In this document: positions 57,830-64,000 of the stretch, in pieces
Numbering within the stretch: the stretch's first letter is position 1
Layout of the letters: each line of letters begins with the position of its first letter
Assembly: GCF_014212015.1 (NCBI RefSeq)
Contig: NZ_JACJVN010000027.1
Location: 37,359 to 101,358, forward strand
Direction: 5' to 3'
From: Cohnella lubricantis
Lineage (GTDB): Bacteria; Bacillota; Bacilli; Paenibacillales; Paenibacillaceae
DNA length: 64,000 nt
The notes under the pieces: model-generated
What the model was told of the DNA's origin: nothing
What the model saw: only the letters and a program-made list of their open reading frames with translations
Databases searched by the model: none
Translations under genes and position numbers: made by a program

Positions 57830-59563
57830 ATGAACGTCGTGCTAACGACGCTGAACGCCAAATACATTCATACCTCGCTCGCCCTCCGTTACTTGAAAGC
57901 GTACACCGAGAGTGAGTTCGACGTGGAGATCGCCGAATACACGATCAAAGATCCGGCCATGACGATCGTCTCCGACCTATTCCGCCGGCAGCCCGACGTG
58001 ATCGGCTTCTCCTGCTATATATGGAACATTGAAGAGACCATTACCGTGATCGATATGCTGCGCAAGGTGCTGCCTGATGTGAAGATCGTGCTCGGCGGCC
58101 CCGAAGTGTCCTATGACACGGAATATTGGATGAACCGGCTCCAATCGGTCGACTTCATCGTGATGGGCGAAGGGGAAGAGACGTTCCGCGACCTGCTGCG
58201 CGAGATAGCCGGAAGCGGCAAGTATCATTTCGTGTTTGGGCTCGCGTACCGCAAGAACGGGGAAGCTGTTATCAATCCGGGCAGGCCGAAGCTGGACCTG
58301 ACGACGATCCCGTCCCCTTACCGGATGAAGGAGGACTTGCCGTCACTCGCGAATCGGATCGTCTATTTCGAGACGAGCCGGGGCTGCCCTTTCAACTGCC
58401 AATTCTGCCTCTCCAGCATCGAAGTCGGCGTGCGATACTTCGATATGGACAAGGTCAAAGCCGATATTCTGTACCTGATCGATAATGGAGCTAAGCTGAT
58501 TAAGTTCGTTGACCGGACGTTCAACATTAAGCGCGATTATGCGATGGAGATGTTCCGCTTCCTGATCGACAATCACCGCGGCTGCGTATTCCAATTCGAG
58601 ATCACGGCCGATATTATGCGTCCCGAGGTGCTCGACTTCCTCGCGGAGCATGCGCCGCCGGGCGTCTTCCGCTTCGAGATCGGCGTACAGTCGACGAACG
58701 ACGAGACGAATCTGGCCGTCAAGCGCCGCCAGAATTGGACGAAGCTCGTCCGTACCGTCACGAAGGTCAAGGAGAGCGGCAAGATCGATCAGCATCTCGA
58801 CCTGATCGCCGGGCTGCCGCACGAGGACTATGACCGGTTCCGCCAGACGTTCAACGACGTGTTCGAGCTTCGGCCGGAGGAATTGCAGCTTGGGTTCTTG
58901 AAAATGCTGCGCGGAACAGGCCTGCGCAATGACGCGGCTCAGTTCGGGTATATCTATATGGACCGCGCTCCGTACGAGATGCTCGGCAACGACCTGATGC
59001 CGTTCTCCGATATCGTACGGATCAAGCGGGTCGAGGATGTGCTCGAGAAATATTGGAACGCGCACCGGATGGACCGGACGATGGAGTACCTGACGTCGCA
59101 AGCTTACCCTTCGCCGTTCGACTTCTTCCAGCTGTTCGGCGATTACTGGGAGGAGCGCGGCTGGCAGCGGATCGGCCATCAGCTCGAGGATTTGTTCGTG
59201 CGTCTCTGGTCGTTCCTCCGAGACGACGCTAACCCTGCGCTGGAACCGGAGCTCGCGCTCGGCTTGCTTAAAGTCGACTACTTCCTCCAGCACAAGTACA
59301 AGCCGCGCAAGGTTTGGTGGGAAGAACGGATGGACAAAGCCGTCTGGTCAGCTGAACTGAAGAGAGCCGCAGAGCAGCTTGGCATCGAGGAGAGGGAATT
59401 GGCGAAGAAGGCGGCGCTGGAGAAGGTGCCGTTCGATTATGGTTCGTGGACGTCGGAAGGCCGATTGTCTTTAGGCGCCGGAACGCTGCTGGTCGTTCTG
59501 TATGGTGGCGAGGAGACGCCGCCGCAGCTTATTGCGCTGCCCGTTGCGACAGCGGATAATTAA
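57830..59563 (+). CDS. B12-binding radical SAM protein (DUF4080-type)
   Basis: The 577-residue protein has an N-terminal cobalamin-binding domain (~1-140: GFSCYIWNIEETITVIDML, VLGGPEVSYD, VMGEGEETFRDLL). A radical SAM domain follows with cluster cysteines C186, C190, C193 (CPFNCQFC), plus FVDRTFNIKRDYAMEMF and LIAGLPHEDYDRF. A C-terminal DUF4080 domain (~390-577) ends it. It resembles methylthio/methyl-transferring B12 radical SAM enzymes, but the substrate is unknown. A weak GAGAGGATAA site precedes the ATG. Monocistronic with a following hairpin. Confidence 0.9.
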   Translation: MNVVLTTLNAKYIHTSLALRYLKAYTESEFDVEIAEYTIKDPAMTIVSDLFRRQPDVIGFSCYIWNIEETITVIDMLRKVLPDVKIVLGGPEVSYDTEYWMNRLQSVDFIVMGEGEETFRDLLREIAGSGKYHFVFGLAYRKNGEAVINPGRPKLDLTTIPSPYRMKEDLPSLANRIVYFETSRGCPFNCQFCLSSIEVGVRYFDMDKVKADILYLIDNGAKLIKFVDRTFNIKRDYAMEMFRFLIDNHRGCVFQFEITADIMRPEVLDFLAEHAPPGVFRFEIGVQSTNDETNLAVKRRQNWTKLVRTVTKVKESGKIDQHLDLIAGLPHEDYDRFRQTFNDVFELRPEELQLGFLKMLRGTGLRNDAAQFGYIYMDRAPYEMLGNDLMPFSDIVRIKRVEDVLEKYWNAHRMDRTMEYLTSQAYPSPFDFFQLFGDYWEERGWQRIGHQLEDLFVRLWSFLRDDANPALEPELALGLLKVDYFLQHKYKPRKVWWEERMDKAVWSAELKRAAEQLGIEERELAKKAALEKVPFDYGSWTSEGRLSLGAGTLLVVLYGGEETPPQLIALPVATADN

Positions 59564-59596
59564 GCATTTTCAACATTATAATCAGGAAGATATAAC

Positions 59597-59637
59597 GGGG
59601 CTTTCCAACAGCGCTGCTTAGGCTGATGGGAAGCCCT
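59597..59637 (+). terminator. Probable terminator after the radical SAM gene
   Basis: GGGCTT-CC pairs with GG-AAGCCC, with an inner CAGC/GCTG, followed by CTGTTGCTTGG. The T-run is poor. Confidence 0.5.
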
Positions 59638-59661
59638 GTTGCTTGGTATGTACAATCTAAC

Positions 59662-59692
59662 TTGACTTTACAGCCAGTTAGCAGTGTATATT
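59662..59692 (+). promoter_or_regulatory. Possible promoter of the MFS exporter
   Basis: TTGACT (59662-59667) and TATATT (59687-59692) with a 19-base spacer; TTGACT recurs at 59694. The gap is AT-rich. Confidence 0.4.
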
Positions 59693-59772
59693 ATTGACTG
59701 TGCATTTGTGGGTTAAGGTGTACAGATGTAGAGAAAATAATATGTAAATAGAAGCAGGAGGAGAGAAATAAA

Positions 59773-61296
59773 ATGAATGCCGCAGGCACTCAGCAAGAGG
59801 CTTCGATCGATCTAAGCAAGATTAAGCGCGGGCCGATTGTATTCGCGCTCATTATCGGAGCTTTCGTTGCCATCCTGAATGAGACGCTCCTCGGGAATGC
59901 GCTTCCCGAACTGGTGAATGAACTGGGCGTGACTTATTCAACGATTCAGTGGCTGGCAACCGCCTATATGCTCGTGGTCGGGGTGTTGGTTCCCGTAACG
60001 GCGATATTGCAGGAGTGGTTCTCCACTAGACAGATGTTCTTGTCCGCCATGATATTGTTTTTTGCAGGTACTTTAATTTCGGCTGTATCTCCTGGCTTTG
60101 AGCTGCTGCTAGTCGGCCGGATCGTTCAGGCGCTCGGCACCGGACTTATGCTGCCGGTCATGATGAATACGATTCTGGTGATCTTCCCGCCGGAGAAGCG
60201 GGGCGGCGCTATGGGATTGATGGGACTGGTTATTATGTTCGCCCCGGCGATCGGCCCGACGGTATCGGGACTGATCCTTGACTCGACGTTCCTGGCGGAC
60301 ATCGCGTCTGCCTGGCGTTGGCTGTTCATCCTGGTTCTTCCGCTAGCGGCCTTCTCCATCGTCTTCGCCGCGATCTACATGAAGAACGTCTCGAACTTGA
60401 CCAAACCTAAAGTGGATGTATTGTCTATTCTGTTGTCCACGATCGGATTCGGCGGCGTTGTCTTCGGCTTCAGCAAGGCCGGGGAGAATGGGTGGAACCA
60501 TCCACAAGTCTATTGGCCGATCATCGTGGGAGGCGTAGCGCTCTTGTTCTTCATCTGGCGCCAGCTGAAGCTGAAGGCGCCCGTCATGGATCTTCGGGCA
60601 TTCAAGTTCCCGATGTTCACCATCGTCTCGATCCTGATGCTTGTCCTAATGATGACGCTATTCTCTTCGATGACGCTTATCCCGTTGTATCTGCAAGGCG
60701 CGCTGTTCATGACGGCTTTCCGATCCGGCTTGGTGCTGTTGCCGGGCGGTATCGTGAACGGTATTATGGCGCCGATATCGGGCAAGCTGTTCGACAAATT
60801 CGGGCCGCGCGTGCTCGTCATACCAGGTCTTATTATCTTGGTCGCTGCGCTATGGCTGTTCACCCGATTCGACGCTTCGACGAGCACGGGTTATGTTATT
60901 ACAGCTCATATCATCATGCTGATCGGTCTATCCATGGTCATGATGCCGGCGCAGACAACAGGCCTCAACGTATTGCCGCCGCAGCTGTATCCGCACGGAA
61001 CGGCGATTCTCAACACGCTGCAGCAAGTATCCGGCGCGATCGGAACGGCTCTGTTCATCAGCATCATGACGAATGGGACGAAGGACTACTTGAGCACGAC
61101 CAGCGACCCGACGGCACCGACACCGGCCGAAGCTGCGAACGGCGTCGTAGCCGGCGTCACGGATGCGTTCTGGATTGGGCTTATCTTGGCAATCGTCGCT
61201 CTCGTCATCGGCTTGTTCATCCGCCGGGGGAAGGTGCCGGAAGGCCAGGAAGCCGCCTCGACGGGGATGCATTCAGCCGAGCGTCAAACAAATTAG
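59773..61296 (+). CDS. MFS multidrug exporter, DHA2 (14-helix, EmrB/QacA) family
   Basis: This 507-residue proton-coupled exporter has about 14 hydrophobic helices. DHA2 markers are LNETLLGNALPELVNELGVTYSTIQWLATAYML in the first loop (LNETLLGNALP core), LVGRIVQALGTGLMLPVMMNTIL (motif C region) and PPEKRGGAMGLMGLVIMFAPAIGPTVSGLIL (antiporter motif). The C-terminal tail is hydrophilic. GGAGGAGAGA precedes the ATG. The drug substrate is unknown and no regulator is adjacent. A terminator follows. Confidence 0.92.
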   Translation: MNAAGTQQEASIDLSKIKRGPIVFALIIGAFVAILNETLLGNALPELVNELGVTYSTIQWLATAYMLVVGVLVPVTAILQEWFSTRQMFLSAMILFFAGTLISAVSPGFELLLVGRIVQALGTGLMLPVMMNTILVIFPPEKRGGAMGLMGLVIMFAPAIGPTVSGLILDSTFLADIASAWRWLFILVLPLAAFSIVFAAIYMKNVSNLTKPKVDVLSILLSTIGFGGVVFGFSKAGENGWNHPQVYWPIIVGGVALLFFIWRQLKLKAPVMDLRAFKFPMFTIVSILMLVLMMTLFSSMTLIPLYLQGALFMTAFRSGLVLLPGGIVNGIMAPISGKLFDKFGPRVLVIPGLIILVAALWLFTRFDASTSTGYVITAHIIMLIGLSMVMMPAQTTGLNVLPPQLYPHGTAILNTLQQVSGAIGTALFISIMTNGTKDYLSTTSDPTAPTPAEAANGVVAGVTDAFWIGLILAIVALVIGLFIRRGKVPEGQEAASTGMHSAERQTN

Positions 61297-61330
61297 CAGC
61301 TTCGGAATTGTTGGAACTTACGCAACATCA

Positions 61331-61364
61331 AACATCGCGCTCCTGCGGGGGTGCGATGTTTTTT
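61331..61364 (+). terminator. Rho-independent terminator after the MFS gene
   Basis: AACATCGC pairs with GCGATGTT around a 14-base loop, followed by TTTTTT. Confidence 0.88.
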
Positions 61365-61515
61365 GCTTTATCCGAACGGATGGGGGGGGGAGCGGGGTAC
61401 TGTTTTTTTGCCATTTGCAGGCTTATCCCCATAGCTCAGCCGTCGGCGTTCGGATGAGTTGAACACATGGCCGATCCGGAGCTATTAAGCCGGGAGCTGC
61501 GTACGGGGCTGGTAC

Positions 61516-61605
61516 GGAGCTAACATGGAGCCGGCGCGGAGCTAACATGGAGCCGGCGCGGAGCTAAGAACGGAGCAGGAGCGGAGCTAAGTACGGAGTC
61601 GAGCA
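61516..61605. repeat. 22-23 bp tandem repeat, four copies
   Basis: GGAGCTAA begins at 61516, 61538, 61560 and 61583. The first two units are identical (GGAGCTAACATGGAGCCGGCGC, shown by its ends) and the last two are diverged. The 433-base gap 61297-61729 otherwise holds only the upstream terminator; no gene seen. Confidence 0.8.
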
Positions 61606-61729
61606 CAAAGCTATGCTGAGTAGTGGGGATAAGCCTACTAAATGAAAAAAATGAACCCGTCGGAGTATACTGTGGAAAATATTGTATATTAATTGAAACC
61701 CAGTACGTCGATGGTTAGGCAGCTTCAGA

Positions 61730-62260
61730 TTACTTAGGCGAGTCTTTGTAGATCTCCCGCATGACATGACGCAGCTCCGGTACGATGAGCCGAGTCATGG
61801 CGAGCCTGACCGCGCCGGTCGAGCCCGGCATCGAGAAGACGGCGGTCGTGCCGACTACGCCGGCGATGGCGCGGGAGAGGATGGCGGCAGAGCCGATGTC
61901 CTCTGTGAAGCTGAGCATGCGGAAGATCTCGCCGAAGCCGGGCATCTCCTTGTGGAGGACGCCGCGCACGGCTTCATAGGTAGTGTCCCGCCCCGCGATG
62001 CCGGTGCCTCCGTTCAGCAGCACCGCTTCCGCCGCCGGATCCTGCGCGGCTTCAACCAGAAGCGACTGGATGCGGTCGTATTCGTCAGGCACGATTCGCA
62101 TGCCGGCTACGGTGTAGCCGTTCTCGAGGAGCAGATCGCGGGTCAATTGACCGCTGCGGTCGGTCTCCGGCGTGCGGGTGTCGGAGACGGTAATGATGAG
62201 GCAGGAGACGGAGGAAGGCGCCTCGCTTCGATGCTGTTCGGTGGAAGAAGGGATAGTCAT
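61730..62260 (-). CDS. moaB: Molybdenum cofactor biosynthesis protein MoaB/MogA family
   Basis: The 176-residue MoCF_biosynth-domain protein adenylylates molybdopterin before molybdenum insertion. The signatures are CLIITVSDTRTPETDRSG, LLNGGTGIAGRDTTYEAV and VFSMPGSTGAVRLAM. The first ~17 residues are a polar extension. No other moa/moe gene is adjacent. A hairpin separates it from manA upstream, so it may be expressed partly by read-through or its own promoter. Confidence 0.92.
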   Translation of the reverse strand: MTIPSSTEQHRSEAPSSVSCLIITVSDTRTPETDRSGQLTRDLLLENGYTVAGMRIVPDEYDRIQSLLVEAAQDPAAEAVLLNGGTGIAGRDTTYEAVRGVLHKEMPGFGEIFRMLSFTEDIGSAAILSRAIAGVVGTTAVFSMPGSTGAVRLAMTRLIVPELRHVMREIYKDSPK

Positions 62261-62294
62261 CCTTGAACACTCCTTAAATGCCGTATATTAAGAA

Positions 62295-62322
62295 ACGGAA
62301 GCCTGACTAGCCAAGCTTCCGT
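62295..62322 (-). terminator. Hairpin after manA (minus strand)
   Basis: ACGGAAGC pairs with GCTTCCGT around 12 bases; the minus-strand tail is TTCTTAATAT. Confidence 0.6.
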
Positions 62323-62352
62323 CCGAATGCGTCTTAAAGCATCGCTCTTGTC

Positions 62353-63330
62353 CTATACTATACGGCTGCGCAGCACGGTCATTTCGCCGGCTAACGTATA
62401 GTCGCCAAGAGGAGCAGGCAGCAGGAAGCAGTCGCCGGCTTTGGCGTCAAGGACGCCGCTCTCCCAACGAATCGAGCCGGCTCCTTCGGCTGCGATGAGG
62501 ATGTCGAAGCTGTTCGGTGTCGTCCCCGTCGTCCATTCGCCGCGAACGACACCCTTGTCGGTGACGAAGTACGGCGACTTCGCCAGCGTCAGCCATTCGC
62601 CCGGCTTCGCACCATCGGTCTTCATGCGTGTCGCGCCAGCGCCCTCGTAGGCGGTCACATTCAGCGAATCTTCGATATGAAGCTCGCGCGGCTTGCCGTC
62701 CAGCCCCGGGCGGTCATAGTCGTACAAACGATAGGTGGTGTCGGAATTCTGTTGAATCTCCGCGACGAGTACGCCCGCACACAGCGCGTGTACGGTGCCG
62801 GCTGGTATGTAGAAGGTGTCGCCGGCTTCCACGGGTACTTCCTGCAGCGTATCCATGATCCGGTTCTCAGCGATGGCGGCTGCGAATGACTCACGCGTCA
62901 CTCTGGGCTGCAGTCCGTAGATGATCTTGGCGCCGGGCTTGGCTCCCAGCACGTACCACATCTCCGTCTTGCCGAGCTCGCCCTTCGGAAGGCCTTCATA
63001 ATCATCCGTCGGGTGCACCTGAACCGACAGGTCGTCGTTGCAGTCCAGCAGCTTGACCAGCAGCGGGAAACGCCCGTTCCCGGAGCGGCTGCCCTTCGAG
63101 CCGAACCATTCGGCTCCAAGCTTCTCGCGGATGGCGTCCAAGCCTTGTCCGGCAAGCTCGCCGTTCAGCACGTGAGAGATGCCGTTCGGGTGGTCGGCGA
63201 TCATCCAGCCTTCGCCGATATGGCCTTCCGGCACATCGTAGCCGAATTGTTCCAGCGCTCGTCCGCCCCAGACACGTTCTTTGAATTCCGGCTTGAAGCG
63301 CAGGGGATAGGGTCTGATCGACTGGCTCAT
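62353..63330 (-). CDS. manA: Mannose-6-phosphate isomerase, class I
   Basis: This 325-residue zinc cupin enzyme interconverts mannose-6-phosphate and fructose-6-phosphate. Zinc ligands are visible in LSVQVHPTDDY, GKTEMWYVLGA and PAGTVHALCAGV; the start FKPEFKERVWGGRAL is typical of Firmicute ManA. The length is normal. GGAGGCCGC precedes the ATG, and the start overlaps the VOC gene stop by four bases, so the two are cotranscribed. Confidence 0.94.
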   Translation of the reverse strand: MSQSIRPYPLRFKPEFKERVWGGRALEQFGYDVPEGHIGEGWMIADHPNGISHVLNGELAGQGLDAIREKLGAEWFGSKGSRSGNGRFPLLVKLLDCNDDLSVQVHPTDDYEGLPKGELGKTEMWYVLGAKPGAKIIYGLQPRVTRESFAAAIAENRIMDTLQEVPVEAGDTFYIPAGTVHALCAGVLVAEIQQNSDTTYRLYDYDRPGLDGKPRELHIEDSLNVTAYEGAGATRMKTDGAKPGEWLTLAKSPYFVTDKGVVRGEWTTGTTPNSFDILIAAEGAGSIRWESGVLDAKAGDCFLLPAPLGDYTLAGEMTVLRSRIV

Positions 63331-63731
63331 GCGAGGCGGCCTCCTCGGGTCGATTGGAAAAATTCAATCGATTCGCCGTTCGGACCGGCGAAGAAGAAGT
63401 AACGGCTGCCGTTCGGCAGCGTCGTCAGCTCCGAGTCTAATCCGTTCACCTTCAGCTCCTGCAGCCGGCGGTATTCCGCCTCGATGTCATCTACTGCGAA
63501 CGCGACATGATGTACGAGGCCTTCCGGCGCCACTTGGCCGGTATAGCCCTCGATCAGCTCGATCTCCGTGTCGCGGCTGCCGGGGAACGACAGAAAGGCG
63601 AGCCGGATGACGCCGTTCGTGTGCGTGATCGTCTCCAGATGCGTAAGGCCAACGACGTTCGTGTAGAAGGTAATGGAAGCTTCCAGATTGTTCGCCATAA
63701 TGCCGACATGCTCGATCTTCAGGACGGACAT
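63327..63731 (-). CDS. VOC-family (glyoxalase/bleomycin resistance-like) protein
   Basis: The 134-residue protein consists of paired beta-alpha-beta-beta-beta units: IEHVGIMANNLEASITFYTNVVGL, EIELIEG, LVHHVAFAVDDIEAEYRRL and FFFAGPNGESIEFFQ. Histidine and glutamates are placed as in glyoxalase I-like metal sites (H8, E58, H74, E127 approximately). The function could be lactoylglutathione lyase-like or another VOC reaction. GAGAGGAGA precedes the ATG. Overlaps manA by four bases (ATGA). Confidence 0.88.
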   Translation of the reverse strand: MSVLKIEHVGIMANNLEASITFYTNVVGLTHLETITHTNGVIRLAFLSFPGSRDTEIELIEGYTGQVAPEGLVHHVAFAVDDIEAEYRRLQELKVNGLDSELTTLPNGSRYFFFAGPNGESIEFFQSTRGGRLA

Positions 63732-63765
63732 GCGAATCTCTCCTCTCAGGCAACTCAGGGTTCGA

Positions 63766-64000
63766 TTATCTCTTCTCCAGCGCTAGCAAATAAGGGGCAT
63801 CCGGCTTCTGCGGGAAACGGTACAGAACCGTCTGCGCGACGGACGCGGGCAATGCCGCTGTCCATTCGCCAACCGCGGCGGCTTCGAGATCCCCGCCGTC
63901 GTGGCCGGGGTAGACGACGGCGGTCAAGACGCCGCGCGGGGCGAGCAGCCCGAGCGCTGCGTTCATGGCGCCCAGCGTCGTCTCCGGCCGCGTCATGACG
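63766..64000 (-). CDS. mnmM: Class I SAM methyltransferase, MnmM/YtqB-like (5' part beyond the window)
   Basis: The C-terminal ~77 residues are present: TRPETTLGAMNAALGLLAPRG, VVYPGHDGGDLEAAAV and a final PYLLALEKR. The pattern [KT]PETT...L.L...G.L..V.Y.GH.GG..E matches the rRNA_methylase/YtqB family, shown in Bacillus to methylate tRNA wobble uridine (MnmM). The SAM-binding half lies beyond the edge, so the assignment is tentative. It lies 35 bases upstream of the VOC gene on the same strand. Confidence 0.72.
   Translation of the reverse strand, partial: VMTRPETTLGAMNAALGLLAPRGVLTAVVYPGHDGGDLEAAAVGEWTAALPASVAQTVLYRFPQKPDAPYLLALEKR

Noticed and set aside
1..64000. Prophage, insertion sequence, integron, rRNA or tRNA genes
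   Set aside because: No transposase, integrase, phage structural gene, or RNA gene signature was recognised on either strand.

Overview
The window is a piece of chromosome from a high-GC, low-plasmid-character Firmicute, most likely Paenibacillaceae (Paenibacillus/Cohnella type). This is inferred from strong AGGAGG-type ribosome binding sites, many GTG/TTG starts, an araNPQ-like arabinose-oligosaccharide importer with CcpA-type cre boxes, a Gram-positive Tad pilus locus with DUF6382/FHA and DUF5702-like partners, an NfeD/SPFH pair, and lipoproteins with low-complexity Ser/Ala/Pro linkers. No rRNA, tRNA, IS element, prophage or CRISPR array was seen. The content is mainly core and metabolic genes, with accessory patches. 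Long antisense ORFs are common because of the GC-rich codon use and were discarded.

Layout. 0-5.3 kb: methionine importer (metQ, metN; minus strand), a soluble globin-coupled chemotaxis transducer (HemAT-like) and a large secreted zinc metalloprotease. 5.5-9.5 kb: a formylglycine-generating enzyme divergent from a pair of half-size ChrA proteins and a Cys-type sulfatase. The enzyme and its substrate flank the ChrA pair, with two inverted repeats in the shared regulatory gap. 9.7-16.5 kb: a 58-residue acidic protein, a J-like membrane protein, an AraC regulator divergent from a Gfo/Idh/MocA dehydrogenase and a hydroxypyruvate-isomerase-like TIM barrel, a second dehydrogenase, and the NfeD-SPFH pair. 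16.6-18.0 kb: a 39-bp tandem repeat and a secreted YCF48-like repeat protein.

18.2-28.9 kb: a complete Tad (Flp pilus) operon. It begins with a sigma-A-like promoter and a compact leader whose three complementary segments form mutually exclusive hairpins (an attenuator), followed by TadZ-like, TadA, TadB, TadC, Flp pilin, two TadE-like pseudopilins, a 760-residue coiled-coil membrane protein, a prepilin peptidase and an FHA-domain membrane protein. Several genes overlap, so it is probably one transcription unit.

29-36 kb: a TIGR01777/SDR39U1 epimerase carrying a ~160-residue disordered insertion, a lipoprotein, a DUF2621-like protein, an endonuclease IV with a C-terminal extension, purU, tkt and ppnP. 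36-41.7 kb: an arabinan-utilisation cluster, with an ArsR-type regulator divergent from araN-araP-araQ-GH43 and a cre box at the predicted transcription start. 41.8-47.7 kb: WYL regulator, ABM protein, DinB-like protein, a cluster of four palindromic repeats, a beta-hydroxyacid dehydrogenase, pgi, a YigZ-type protein and a yjbQ pseudogene with an internal deletion. 47.9-51.8 kb: the sulfate/thiosulfate importer cysT-cysW-cysA-sbp. 51.9-64 kb: a membrane-anchored GNAT, a HAD phosphatase/lipase pair, a lipoprotein, a GH1 beta-glucosidase with a cre-like box, a B12/radical SAM protein, a DHA2-type exporter, moaB, manA, a VOC protein and the 3' end of an mnmM-like methyltransferase.

Sugar supply (araNPQ/GH43, GH1, manA, pgi, tkt) and sulfur handling (sulfatase/FGE, CysTWA-Sbp, MetNQ) are the recurrent themes.
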